The notes under the pieces are model-generated. The model was given only the letters and a program-made list of their open reading frames with translations. It ran no database searches and was not told where the DNA came from. This document shows, piece after piece, positions 44,029 to 53,214 of a DNA stretch of 64,000 bases (the stretch's first letter is position 1; each line of letters begins with the position of its first letter). The position numbers were made by a program, and so were the translations under genes. Source of the stretch: Pelagibius sp965227505 (GTDB taxonomy: Bacteria; Pseudomonadota; Alphaproteobacteria; Kiloniellales; Kiloniellaceae); assembly GCF_965227505.1 (NCBI RefSeq), contig NZ_OZ245757.1, forward strand, positions 5,146,001 to 5,210,000, in the 5' to 3' direction.

Positions 44029-45551
44029 ATTACCTCCGTCGGGGTCTTGACCGTCTTCCTGCGTCCGCCGCCAAAGAGGGTGCCGCCGCTGGTGCCCTCG
44101 GAACAGCCGTTCCCGAAGCTGAAGCCGCAGGAGCCGCGCAGGTCGTAGGCGTCCTCACCGATCTCCCGGTGCGCTGTCGGAATGACGAAGCGGTCCTCGT
44201 AGTTGGCGATCGCCATGACGTGGTACATCTCTTCGATGCGCCGCGGGGTAAGGCCGACCCGCTCGGCAAGGACCTCATCGACGAGACCGTCGACGGTCTT
44301 GGCGCGCATGTAGGCGCGCATGCCCAGCATGCGCTGCAGGGCCTCGGCCACCGGCTGTTCGTTGCCGCCGGTGAGGAGGTTCGCCAGGTAGCGCAGCGGA
44401 ATGCGCAGGGCCGAGACATCGGGCAGGCCGTCGTCCCAGGCGATCTTGCCGGCCTCCGCCGCCGATTGGATCGGCGAGAGGGGCGGTACGTACCAGACCA
44501 TGGGCAGGGTGCGGTACTCGGGGTGGAGCGGGAAGGCGACCTTCCAGTCCATCGCCATCTTCCACACCGGCGAGCGCTGTGCCGCTTCCAGCCAGGCCTC
44601 GGGCACGCCGTCGCGGCGGGCCTGGGCGATCACCTCCGGGTCGTTGGGGTCGAGGAAGATGTCGAGCTGGGCCTGGTAGAGGTCGCCGGGCTCGGCCGTT
44701 GCCGCGGCCTCGCCGATCCTGTCGGCGTCATAGAGCAGTACGCCCAGATAGCGGATGCGCCCGACGCAGGTCTCCGAGCACACGGTCGGCTGGCCGGCTT
44801 CGATACGCGGATAGCAGAAGATGCACTTCTCCGATTTTCCCGACGACCAGTTGTAGTAGATCTTCTTGTAAGGGCAGCCGGAGACACACATGCGCCAGCC
44901 GCGGCACTTCTCCTGATCGATCAGGACGATGCCGTCCTCGGCGCGCTTGTAGATCGCACCGGAAGGGCAAGCCGCCACGCAGGTCGGGTTCAGGCAGTGT
45001 TCGCAGAGCCGCGGCAGATACATCATGAAGGTATTCTCGAAGGCGCCGTAGATTTCCTTTTCCACGCCATCGAAGTTCACGTCCTGGGAGCGTTTCTCGA
45101 ACTCACCGCCCAGGATCTCCTCCCAGTTCGGCCCCCAGTGGATCTTTTCCATACGCTCGCCGGTGATCAGGGAGCGCGGGCGCGCCGTCGGCGAAGCCTC
45201 CAGTTCGGGCGCCTTCTGCAGGTGCTCGTAGTCGAAGGTGAAGGGCTCGTAGTAGTCGTCGATTTCCGGCAGATCGGGATTGGCGAAGATCTTCGCCAGG
45301 ACCCGCCACTTGGCGCCCATCTTCGGACGCAGGCCGCCGTTTCGGGTCCGCTCCCAGCCGCCGTTCCAGCGCTTCTGGTTCTCCCACTCCTTGGGGTAGC
45401 CGATGCCGGGCTTGGTTTCGACGTTGTTGAACCAGGCATATTCCATGCCTTCGCGGTTGGTCCAGACGTTCTTGCAGGTGACCGAACAGGTATGGCAGCC
45501 GATGCACTTGTCGAGGTTCAGGACCATGCCGATTTGCGCGCGGATCTTCAT
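44025..45551 (-). CDS. narH: Respiratory nitrate reductase beta subunit
   Basis: 508-aa iron-sulfur electron-transfer subunit. Four Cys clusters are visible: KCIGCHTCSVTCKNVW at the N-terminus, CEHCLNPTCVAACPSGAIYK, KCRGWRMCVSGCPYKKIYYNW, where Trp replaces a Cys in the classic [3Fe-4S] motif, and KCIFCYPRIEAGQPTVCSETCVGRIRYLG. It passes electrons from NarI haems to NarG. The start overlaps the narG stop (45548-45551). The C-terminus ends in GCSEGTSGG-type low complexity. Confidence 0.95.
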   Translation of the reverse strand: MKIRAQIGMVLNLDKCIGCHTCSVTCKNVWTNREGMEYAWFNNVETKPGIGYPKEWENQKRWNGGWERTRNGGLRPKMGAKWRVLAKIFANPDLPEIDDYYEPFTFDYEHLQKAPELEASPTARPRSLITGERMEKIHWGPNWEEILGGEFEKRSQDVNFDGVEKEIYGAFENTFMMYLPRLCEHCLNPTCVAACPSGAIYKRAEDGIVLIDQEKCRGWRMCVSGCPYKKIYYNWSSGKSEKCIFCYPRIEAGQPTVCSETCVGRIRYLGVLLYDADRIGEAAATAEPGDLYQAQLDIFLDPNDPEVIAQARRDGVPEAWLEAAQRSPVWKMAMDWKVAFPLHPEYRTLPMVWYVPPLSPIQSAAEAGKIAWDDGLPDVSALRIPLRYLANLLTGGNEQPVAEALQRMLGMRAYMRAKTVDGLVDEVLAERVGLTPRRIEEMYHVMAIANYEDRFVIPTAHREIGEDAYDLRGSCGFSFGNGCSEGTSGGTLFGGGRRKTVKTPTEVM

Positions 45552-48500
45552 TCTGCCGCCTCCATCTCTTCGCGGGCCGGTCGGTCGAGCCAGTCGACCT
45601 TGTCCATTTTGCGGACGATGACGAACTCGTCGCGGTTGGCGCCGACCGTGCCGTAGTAATTGAAGCCGTAGGACTGCTGGGCGTAGCCGCCGATCATGTG
45701 TGTCGGCTTGACCACCGCGCGGGTCACGGAGTTGTGGATCCCGCCGCGCTGGCCGGTCATCTCCGATCCCGGCGTGTTCACGATCTTCTCCTGCGCGTGG
45801 TACATGAAGATCGTGCCCTCCTTCATGCGCTGGGAGACAACGGCCCGCGCCGTCAGGGCTCCGTTCACGTTGTAGGCCTCAACCCAGTCGTTATCCTTGA
45901 TCCCGGCCTTCGCCGCATCGACCTCGCTGAGCCAGACCACCGGGCCGCCCCGGTTCAGGGTAAGCATCAGCAGGTTGTCGGTGTAGGTCGAGTGGATGCC
46001 CCATTTCTGGTGCGGGGTGATGAAGTTCAGCACGACCTGCGGGTTGCCGTTGTCCTTGGACTGGATCACCGGGTTTACGGTTTTGGTGTCGATGGGCGGG
46101 CGGTAGACGCAGAAGCCCTCGCCGAAGGCGCGCATCCACAGGTGATCCTGATAAAGCTGCTGACGCCCGCTGAGCGTGCGCCAGGGGATCATCTCGTGGA
46201 CGTTGGTGTAGCCGGCGTTGTAGCAGACCTTTTCCGATTCCAGGCCGGACCAGGTGGGCGAGGAGATGATCTTGCGCGGCTGGGCGGCGACGTCACGGAA
46301 GCGGATCTTCTCGTCCTCCTTGGGTACCGCCAGATGGCTATGATCGCGGCCGGTGTTCTTGCTCAAGGCCTGCCAGGCTTTCACCGCCACCTCGCCGTTG
46401 GTCTCCGGCGCCAGCATCAGGATGACCTCGCTGGCATCGACGTCGCTTTCGATGCGCGGCATACCCTTGGTAGGCCCTTCTTCGGTGACGATGCCGTTCA
46501 GCCTGCCGAGCCCTTCCACCTCGTGCTCGGTGTCCCAGGTGATGCCCTTGCCGCCGTTGCCAAGCTTGGTCATCAGCGGGCCCAGAGCGGTGAAGCGCTT
46601 GTAGAGGTTGGGATAGTCGCGCTCGACGACGGCGATCTGCGGCATGGTCTTGCCGGGGACGGCCTCGACTTCACCTTTCTTCCAGTCCTTCACGTCCATC
46701 GCTTGCGCGATCTCTGCCGGCGTGTCGTGGAGGATCGGCACCAGCACCACGTCCTTCTCGACGCCGAGAACCTCGGGCGCCACCTCCGAGAAGGCCTTGG
46801 CGATGCCCTTATAGATGTCCCAGTCGCTGCGGCATTCCCAGACCGGATCGGCCGCCGCCGTCAGCGGATGGATGAAGGGATGCATGTCCGAGGTATTCAG
46901 GTCGTTCTTCTCGTACCAGGTCGCCGTCGGCAGGACGATGTCGGAGTAGACGCAGGTGGTGGACATGCGGAAGTCGAGCGTGACCAGCAGATCCAGTTTT
47001 CCTTCCGGCGCCTGGTCGTGCCAGACCGCCTCCTGCGGTTTCTGGCCGCCGTCCTCCCCGAGGTCCTTGCCCAGCACGCCGTGGGAGGTGCCCAGCAGGT
47101 GCTTGAGGAAATACTCGTGCCCCTTGCCGGACGAGCCCAGCAGGTTGGAGCGCCAGACAAAGAGGTTGCGCGGCCAGTTGGCCGGATTGTCCGGGTCCTC
47201 GCAGGACATCTTCAGGCCGCCGCCGGTGAGCTGCTCGACCACGTGGTCCTTGGGGTCCTTGCCGGCTTCCTGAGCCGCCTTGCAGACGTCCAGGGGATTG
47301 GTCTGCAACTGCGGTGCGGAGGGCAGCCAGCCCATGCGCTCGGCGCGGATGTTGTAGTCGATGAGCGCGCCGTCCCAGGGGCCGGCCGGCGCCGTCGGCG
47401 AGAGGATCTCGTCGACCCCGAGGGTTTCGTAACGCCACTGGTCGGTATGGGCATACCAGAAGGAGGTGGAGTTCATGTGCCGCGGTGGGCGGCCCCAGTC
47501 GAGGGCGAAGGCGAGCGGCAGCCAGCCTGTCTGCGGGCGCAGTTTCTCCTGACCCACGTAGTGGGACCAGCCGCCGCCGGACTGGCCGACGCAGCCGCAC
47601 ATCACCAGGAGATTGATGATCCCCCGGTAGTTCATGTCCATGTGGTACCAGTGGTTCAGGCCGGCTCCCAGGATGACCATGGAGCGGCCCTGGGTCTTCT
47701 CGGCGTTGGCCGCGAACTCCCGCGCCACGGTGACGATATGGTCGGCCGGAACGCCGGTGATCTGTTCCGCCCAGGCGGGGGTGTAGGGGATGTTTTCGTC
47801 GTAGTCTTTGGCCGCGTTGTTGCCGCCAAGCCCGCGGTCAAGGCCGTAGTTGGCGACAAAGAGATCGAAGACCGTGGTGACAAGGGTTTCACCTTCGGCG
47901 GTGCGGACGGCCTTCACCGGTACCCGGCGCTTCAGCACGTCGGGATGATCGGTGCCCTCGAAGTGGTCATGCTCGCGGTTGCCGAAGTAGGGAAAGCCGA
48001 CGTCGACGATATCGTCATGGTCGCTGTCCAGGATCAGGCTGAGGCGCAGTTCGGTCTCGTTGCCCCCGGCATCCTTTTCTTCCAGGTTCCACTTGCCCTC
48101 CTCGCCCCAGCGGAAACCGACCGAACCGCGCGGGACGACGATCTGGCCGCTCCTCTCGTCGAAGGCCAGAGTCTTCCATTCCGGGTTGTTGTCCTGGCCG
48201 CAGTTGCCGTCCAGGTCGGCGGCGCGCAGCATCCGTTCCGGCACGTAGTGGCCGTCGCGCTTCTCCAGGCGTACCAGCATGGGCATGTCGGTGTAGCACC
48301 GCGCGTAGTCCTCGAAGTACTTGGCCTGACGGTCCAGGTGAAACTCGCGCAGGATGACGTGGCCCATGGCCATGGCCAGCGCAGCGTCGGTTCCCTGTTT
48401 CGGGTGCAGCCAGAGATCGGCGAACTTGGAGGCCTCCGAGTAATCCGGGCTCACCACCACCGACTTGGTGCCCTTGTAGCGGACCTCGGTGTAGAAGTGC

Positions 48501-49294
48501 GCATCGGGCGTGCGGGTCTGCGGCACGTTGGAGCCCCAGATCATCAGGAAGCCGGCGTTGTACCAGTCGGCGCTCTCCGGCACGTCGGTCTGCTCGCCCC
48601 AGGTCTGCGGGGAGGCCGGCGGCAGGTCGCAGTACCAGTCATAGAACGACATGCAGACGCCGCCCAGCAGAGAGAGATAGCGCGAGCCGGCGGCATAGGA
48701 GACCATGGACATGGCCGGAATCGGCGAGAAGCCGATGACCCGGTCGGGACCGTAGGTCTTCGCCGTATAGGCATTGGCCGCGGCGATGATCTCGTTGATC
48801 TCGTCCCATCCGGCCCGCACGAAGCCGCCGAGACCGCGCTTTTTCGTATAGGCGGCCCGCTTGGCCGGGTCCTCGACGATGGCGGCCCAGGCGGCGACCG
48901 GCGTACGGACCGCTCGCGCCTCGCGCCACAGCTTCAGCAGGCGCCCGCGGATCAGCGGGTACTTCACCCGGTTGCCCGAGTACATGTACCAGCTGTAGCT
49001 GGCACCGCGGCTGCAGCCGCGCGGCTCGTGGTTGGGCAGATCCGGGCGGGTGCGCGGGTAATCGGTCTGTTGAGTCTCCCAGGTGACGATGCCGCCTTTG
49101 ACGTAGATCTTCCAGGAACATGATCCCGTGCAGTTGGCGCCGTGCGTCGAGCGCACGACCTTGTCGTGCTGCCAGCGCTTGCGATAGCTCTCTTCCCAGC
49201 CGCGGTCTTCGTCGGTCGTGACGCCGTGGCCTTCGGAGAAGGTCTCGCGGGGACTGGCGCTGAAGAAGTTCAGGCGGTCGAGCAGGTGGCTCAT
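45548..49294 (-). CDS. narG: Respiratory nitrate reductase alpha subunit
   Basis: 1248-aa molybdo-bis-MGD catalytic subunit reducing nitrate to nitrite at the cytoplasmic side of the membrane. The N-terminal GANCTGSCSWKIYVKGG preceded by His gives the H-x3-C-x3-C motif of the [4Fe-4S] centre, and PRGCSRGASYSWYMYSGNRVKYP gives the last Cys. Length is as in the family (about 1240). The frame is open to 49555, but MSHLLDRLNFFSASPRETF from 49294 is the family N-terminus. It lies 25 bases after narK2. Confidence 0.95.
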   Translation of the reverse strand: MSHLLDRLNFFSASPRETFSEGHGVTTDEDRGWEESYRKRWQHDKVVRSTHGANCTGSCSWKIYVKGGIVTWETQQTDYPRTRPDLPNHEPRGCSRGASYSWYMYSGNRVKYPLIRGRLLKLWREARAVRTPVAAWAAIVEDPAKRAAYTKKRGLGGFVRAGWDEINEIIAAANAYTAKTYGPDRVIGFSPIPAMSMVSYAAGSRYLSLLGGVCMSFYDWYCDLPPASPQTWGEQTDVPESADWYNAGFLMIWGSNVPQTRTPDAHFYTEVRYKGTKSVVVSPDYSEASKFADLWLHPKQGTDAALAMAMGHVILREFHLDRQAKYFEDYARCYTDMPMLVRLEKRDGHYVPERMLRAADLDGNCGQDNNPEWKTLAFDERSGQIVVPRGSVGFRWGEEGKWNLEEKDAGGNETELRLSLILDSDHDDIVDVGFPYFGNREHDHFEGTDHPDVLKRRVPVKAVRTAEGETLVTTVFDLFVANYGLDRGLGGNNAAKDYDENIPYTPAWAEQITGVPADHIVTVAREFAANAEKTQGRSMVILGAGLNHWYHMDMNYRGIINLLVMCGCVGQSGGGWSHYVGQEKLRPQTGWLPLAFALDWGRPPRHMNSTSFWYAHTDQWRYETLGVDEILSPTAPAGPWDGALIDYNIRAERMGWLPSAPQLQTNPLDVCKAAQEAGKDPKDHVVEQLTGGGLKMSCEDPDNPANWPRNLFVWRSNLLGSSGKGHEYFLKHLLGTSHGVLGKDLGEDGGQKPQEAVWHDQAPEGKLDLLVTLDFRMSTTCVYSDIVLPTATWYEKNDLNTSDMHPFIHPLTAAADPVWECRSDWDIYKGIAKAFSEVAPEVLGVEKDVVLVPILHDTPAEIAQAMDVKDWKKGEVEAVPGKTMPQIAVVERDYPNLYKRFTALGPLMTKLGNGGKGITWDTEHEVEGLGRLNGIVTEEGPTKGMPRIESDVDASEVILMLAPETNGEVAVKAWQALSKNTGRDHSHLAVPKEDEKIRFRDVAAQPRKIISSPTWSGLESEKVCYNAGYTNVHEMIPWRTLSGRQQLYQDHLWMRAFGEGFCVYRPPIDTKTVNPVIQSKDNGNPQVVLNFITPHQKWGIHSTYTDNLLMLTLNRGGPVVWLSEVDAAKAGIKDNDWVEAYNVNGALTARAVVSQRMKEGTIFMYHAQEKIVNTPGSEMTGQRGGIHNSVTRAVVKPTHMIGGYAQQSYGFNYYGTVGANRDEFVIVRKMDKVDWLDRPAREEMEAAE

Positions 49295-49319
49295 GGTGTC
49301 TCTTCCTTCTTCGCGAGGG

Positions 49320-50714
49320 TCAGCAGGGCACCGGCGCGTTGCGCCGGGTGTAGAAGAACCAGGTGACGAGGACGCAGAGCGCGTAAAAGGCCATGAAGCT
49401 GTAGAGCGCCATCTCCGGTCCGCCGGTGAGCGTGATCGACGTGCCATAGCTCTTGGGGATGAAGAAGGCGCCGTAGGCGGCAATGGCCGAGGTGAAGGCA
49501 ATGATCGCGGCGCTTTCGCGATCCGCGGTTTTCTGGCCCACCGCCGGATCGGCATTCGGCATCAGGCGCGCGATCTCCTGCTTCATGATTGTCGGGATCA
49601 TCTGGAAGGTCGAGGCATTGCCGACCCCAGTCAGGAAGAACAGCGCCATGAAGCAGGCGAAGAAGCCCCAGAAGTCGCCGCCGGAGCCGTTGTTCGGCAG
49701 AAACTGCAGAACGCCCCAGACAGCGATGATCATGCCCAGGAACACCCAGAAGGTGACGCGGCCGCCGCCGAACTTGTCCGATACCCACCCGGTCGCCGCC
49801 CGGCTGAGCGCTCCAACAAGCGGACCGAGGAAGGCGTAGGACAGCACGTTCACTTCCGGGAACTGAGTCTTCATCAACAGTGGGAACCCGGCGGAGTAGC
49901 CTATGAAGGATCCGAAGGTGCCGATGTAGAGAATGCACATGACCCAGTTATGCTTGCGCTTAAGGATCGTGAGCTGATCCGCCAGCGAAGCCTTGGCGTC
50001 GGCGATGTCGTTCATGCCAAACCAGGCCGCGACGGCCGAAACCAGCAGGAAAGGCACCCAGATGAAGCCGGCGTTCTGAATCCACAGCTCACTCCCGTCA
50101 CTCAGTGTCTGGGCTTGGCCGCCGATGGCTCCGAAAACGCTCGCCGTGATCACCAGCGGAACGACGAACTGCATCACCGAGACGCCGAGGTTGCCAAGAC
50201 CGGCGTTCAGGGCCAGCGCATGGCCCTTGGTCTTCTTGGGAAAGAAGTAGGCGATGTTGGCCATGGAGGAGGCGAAGTTGCCGCCGCCGAAACCGCACAT
50301 CAGGGCCAGGGCCACGAACACCATGTACGGCGTTTCAGGGTTCTGAATGGCGAAGCCGATCCCGAGTGCCGGAAGAAGCAGGGAAGCCGTCGAGAGCGCC
50401 GTCCACCGGCGTCCGCCGAAGATCGGGATCATGAAACTGTAGAAAATCCTGAGCGTCGCGCCGGACAGGCCCGGTAAGGCCGCCAGCCAGAACAACTCGC
50501 CGGTCGAATAGCTGAAGCCGATCGCCGGAAGCCGGGCGACGACGACCGACCACACCATCCAGACTGAGAACGCCAGCAGAAGATTGGGGATCGAGATCCA
50601 AAGGTTGCGCGTGGCGATGGCGTGACCCCGGGCTTTCCAGAATTCGGGGTCTTCGGGACGCCAGTCGGTCAGGACGTAACCCTGAGGCCGCTTGGGGTGA
50701 TCTGTGGTCGCCAT
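49320..50714 (-). CDS. narK2: NarK2-type nitrate/nitrite transporter
   Basis: 464-aa major-facilitator protein with about 12 TM helices. Family motifs are FGGGNFASSMANIAYFFPKKTKGHALALNAGLGNLGVS (nitrate signature region) and, in the second half, GALSRAATGWVSDKFGGGRVTF. It fits the nitrate/nitrite antiporter branch. A ribosome binding site GGGAGG lies 9 bases before the ATG. It sits between narK1 and narG, the order known from Pseudomonas aeruginosa and related denitrifiers. Confidence 0.88.
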   Translation of the reverse strand: MATTDHPKRPQGYVLTDWRPEDPEFWKARGHAIATRNLWISIPNLLLAFSVWMVWSVVVARLPAIGFSYSTGELFWLAALPGLSGATLRIFYSFMIPIFGGRRWTALSTASLLLPALGIGFAIQNPETPYMVFVALALMCGFGGGNFASSMANIAYFFPKKTKGHALALNAGLGNLGVSVMQFVVPLVITASVFGAIGGQAQTLSDGSELWIQNAGFIWVPFLLVSAVAAWFGMNDIADAKASLADQLTILKRKHNWVMCILYIGTFGSFIGYSAGFPLLMKTQFPEVNVLSYAFLGPLVGALSRAATGWVSDKFGGGRVTFWVFLGMIIAVWGVLQFLPNNGSGGDFWGFFACFMALFFLTGVGNASTFQMIPTIMKQEIARLMPNADPAVGQKTADRESAAIIAFTSAIAAYGAFFIPKSYGTSITLTGGPEMALYSFMAFYALCVLVTWFFYTRRNAPVPC

Positions 50715-50781
50715 GGGTTGGTTCCTCCCGCTGTGGCGTATGGTTTCAAATGGGCGGCCCCTGCGGTGGGCCGCAGGCGTA

Positions 50782-52434
50782 TCATTCGGCTGGCGCGGAC
50801 TTCACGCCGCCATCACCAAGACGTGCCAGCGTCGTGCGCAGCTCGTTGATATCCTTGAACCTGGCGGTCACGGTCAGGCCGGTGCCTTTGTCGGCCAGTG
50901 CGACTTTCTCGCTGCCAGCGAAAATCACCGCCAGGTCGGCTTCCGTCTCGCGGCGCAGCCTTGCTTCGTCGGCGATTGCCTCATCGACGGAGGAGATGAC
51001 GTACTCGTCACCGAAGCCGCCCTGAGGCTCGCGCAGCCAGATGAAGCACACTGCCCAGCTTATGAATGCGCCGGTCGCGATAATGAAGAAGAACTGCGAC
51101 GGCGTGACGTACATGAAGATGAAGAGGTAGAAGACCGCTCCGACGTTGCCGTAGGCCCCCGCCATGCCGGCGATCTGGCCGGTCACGCGCCGCTTGATCG
51201 AGGGGATGATCCCAAAGGTCGCACCCTCTGCACCCTGTACGAAGAACGAGCAGGCGATGGTGATCGCGATTGCGACGATGAGGGGCCAGGTCGAGTCGAG
51301 AAGTCCCATCAGGACGAAACCCATCCCAATGCCGAACATGTAGGACAGCATCACGAAGCGGCGATTGCCGAAGCGGTCCGAGACGAGCCCTCCCATCGGA
51401 CGTGCGAAGAGGTTCACAAAGGCGAACGACGAGGCGATGATACCGGCCGTGACTGGCGTGAGGCCCCAGGTCTCCTGGAAGAAGAGGGGCAGCATCGACA
51501 CCACTGCAAGTTCGGCGCCGAAGTTGGCGAAATAGGTGGTGTTGAGGGCGGCCACCGAAGAGAAGGGATAGCGGTCGTCTTTGGGCACACCTCTCTTCAG
51601 GACCGGCAGGTTGACACGCAGGACCTGCCAGACCTGGTAGACGACGACCACGACGATTGCCAGGTAGCAGATCGATGCCGTCATCGTGTCGATGTAGCCT
51701 GTGCCCTGGATCCGCCAGACAAGGATCGAGAGAATCCCGATCAAAGGTATCGTGAACAGGATCAGCATACCGAGGTCGCGGTAGCTGGAAACCTCCAGCG
51801 CCGCCGCCTGACGCGGCTTCTTGTGGGTGTCCTTCGTCGGCCCGTCGGTAATCGCGAACCAATAGAAGATGCCGTAGAGCGCCATGATTGCGCCGGAAGT
51901 GGCGATCGCATAGCGCCAGCCGTTATCGCCGCCATAGATGGTCAGGGCCACGGTGGGGATCGTGAGCGCCGCGGCGGCCGAGCCGAAGTTGCCCCAACCA
52001 GCGTAGAAACCCTCGGCGAACCCGATGTCGCGTGGCTTGAACCAGAGGGCGGTCATGTGGATGCCAACGACAAAGGAGGCGCCGACCGATGACATTATCA
52101 GGCGGGAAATGAAAAGCTGTTCGCGCGTGTCACCGAAGGCGAAGACGAAAGTGGGAATGGCCATCGTCACCATCAGAACGGAGAAGACGCGCCGCGGACC
52201 CCACTTGTCCAATGCCATGCCGACGAGAATTCGGGCGGGAATGGTGAGGGCGACGTTGGCGATGGCGAAGAGGCGCAGGTCGTCCTTGGTCAGCCAGTCG
52301 ACCGAGTTGAGGATCGACGACGCCAGCGGCGCCATGTTGAACCAGACGTAGAACGTGATGAAAAAGGCGATCCAGGTCAGATGGAGCGCGCGGATTTCAC
52401 GATTCTTGAACCGGAAGACATCAGAAACTTGCAT
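50782..52434 (-). CDS. narK1: NarK1-type nitrate transporter with C-terminal extension
   Basis: 550-aa major-facilitator protein. N-terminal LHLTWIAFFITFYVWFNMAPL and LFAIANVALTIPARILVGMALDKWGPRR are typical of NarK1-type nitrate/H+ symporters; GFAEGFYAGWGNFGSAAAAL carries the nitrate signature and NLFARPMGGLVSDRFGNRRFV the second MFS loop. After the last helix a ~90-residue soluble tail follows (DEAIADEARLRRETEADLAVIFAGSEKVALADKG), longer than usual. Separate narK1 and narK2 genes here contrast with the fused NarK1K2 of Paracoccus. Confidence 0.88.
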   Translation of the reverse strand: MQVSDVFRFKNREIRALHLTWIAFFITFYVWFNMAPLASSILNSVDWLTKDDLRLFAIANVALTIPARILVGMALDKWGPRRVFSVLMVTMAIPTFVFAFGDTREQLFISRLIMSSVGASFVVGIHMTALWFKPRDIGFAEGFYAGWGNFGSAAAALTIPTVALTIYGGDNGWRYAIATSGAIMALYGIFYWFAITDGPTKDTHKKPRQAAALEVSSYRDLGMLILFTIPLIGILSILVWRIQGTGYIDTMTASICYLAIVVVVVYQVWQVLRVNLPVLKRGVPKDDRYPFSSVAALNTTYFANFGAELAVVSMLPLFFQETWGLTPVTAGIIASSFAFVNLFARPMGGLVSDRFGNRRFVMLSYMFGIGMGFVLMGLLDSTWPLIVAIAITIACSFFVQGAEGATFGIIPSIKRRVTGQIAGMAGAYGNVGAVFYLFIFMYVTPSQFFFIIATGAFISWAVCFIWLREPQGGFGDEYVISSVDEAIADEARLRRETEADLAVIFAGSEKVALADKGTGLTVTARFKDINELRTTLARLGDGGVKSAPAE

Positions 52435-52494
52435 CGGTGTGCCTCGGTCGGGCTAGAGAGTATCGAGCTGTTCATTGGCCGCGGAAAGGCGCGG

Positions 52495-52959
52495 TCAATC
52501 GGCGCCTGTCGGAACGATCAGCAGAGGACACTGCACGCGGCGCGCGAGAAAGGCGGAGACCGACCCGAAGGTCATGTGATCGAACTCCTCGACCAGCGCA
52601 TCGAGGCGCCGGGTGATAAAGTTGCCGTCGGGCTTGTGGCTGTGGCGGGCCATGACGAGCAGGCTGGGCTGGCGTTCTTCGCAGGCCCGTAGGATCATCT
52701 TGCGGGCGTCGCCTTGGGCGACGACGACCTTGGAAGGGAAACCGGCTGCCAGGAGTTCGGCGGCCGCCGCGTCGACACCGGCCTTCTGTACGGCGTACTG
52801 TTCCTGGAACATGTCGTCGGCGCCGGCGGTTGCGCTGCCGGGGTCCTCAATGACGGAGATCAGGGTAATGTTCGGCTTGATCGCGCCAAACATCTCCTTG
52901 ACGGCCTCGAGCGCGATCCGCGCATTGCGCGAGTGATCGTAGGCGATCATGACATCCAT
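52495..52959 (-). CDS. Universal stress protein, first gene of the nar operon
   Basis: 154-aa UspA-fold protein: MDVMIAYDHSRNARIALEAV at the N-terminus, LLVMARHSHKPDGNF, and the C-terminal FGSVSAFLARRVQCPLLIVP, a divergent form of the ATP-binding G-x2-G-x9-G(S/T) motif. The ATG at 52959 has AAGGAG seven bases upstream; a GTG at 52962 is spaced too closely. UspA proteins beside anaerobic respiration genes are under Anr/Dnr control in Pseudomonas. The FNR-type box 78 bases upstream fits the same control. Confidence 0.82.
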   Translation of the reverse strand: MDVMIAYDHSRNARIALEAVKEMFGAIKPNITLISVIEDPGSATAGADDMFQEQYAVQKAGVDAAAAELLAAGFPSKVVVAQGDARKMILRACEERQPSLLVMARHSHKPDGNFITRRLDALVEEFDHMTFGSVSAFLARRVQCPLLIVPTGAD

Positions 52960-53036
52960 CACTGTGCTCCTTCGGTCTTTGCGCCGCCCCTGGCCAGCGC
53001 GTGTCGTCAGAGGCCTACAGATCTGCGTTCGCCGAT

Positions 53037-53050
53037 TTGATCAGGATCAA
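53037..53050. promoter_or_regulatory. FNR/Dnr-type box TTGATCAGGATCAA
   Basis: Perfect TTGAT-N4-ATCAA palindrome, 78 bases before the usp start on the minus strand. At -41.5 it would place the operon start near 53002. It is identical in all 14 bases to the box at 54598-54611. Confidence 0.8.
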
Positions 53051-53150
53051 ATGGCGGCTTTTTCTGTTTGAAATAAATGGGTTACAGAAGAATTTGAGGT
53101 CTCGATGTGCTGCGAGTCAATTGCAGGGACAAGGCTCAATATTTCATCCG

Positions 53151-53180
53151 TTGACAATTGACGATCACGGGATTGATAAA
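53151..53180 (+). promoter_or_regulatory. candidate sigma70 promoter of the Crp/Fnr regulator gene
   Basis: TTGACA (53151-53156) and GATAAA (53175-53180) with an 18-base spacer. The -10 element overlaps the FNR-type box, an arrangement expected for repression by the box-binding regulator. Confidence 0.4.
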
Positions 53181-53186
53181 TATCAA
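53173..53186. promoter_or_regulatory. FNR/Dnr-type box TTGATAAATATCAA
   Basis: Perfect TTGAT-N4-ATCAA palindrome immediately upstream (28 bases) of the chosen ATG of the Crp/Fnr regulator, overlapping its putative -10 region. Suggests autoregulation, more likely negative than positive from its position. Confidence 0.7.
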
Positions 53187-53214
53187 GAGAGGAGTCGGAC
53201 GGTACGCCTTCGTT

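Noticed and set aside
45698..49123. 1141-residue open frame on the plus strand
   Set aside because: Antisense to narG, no ribosome binding site or motif.
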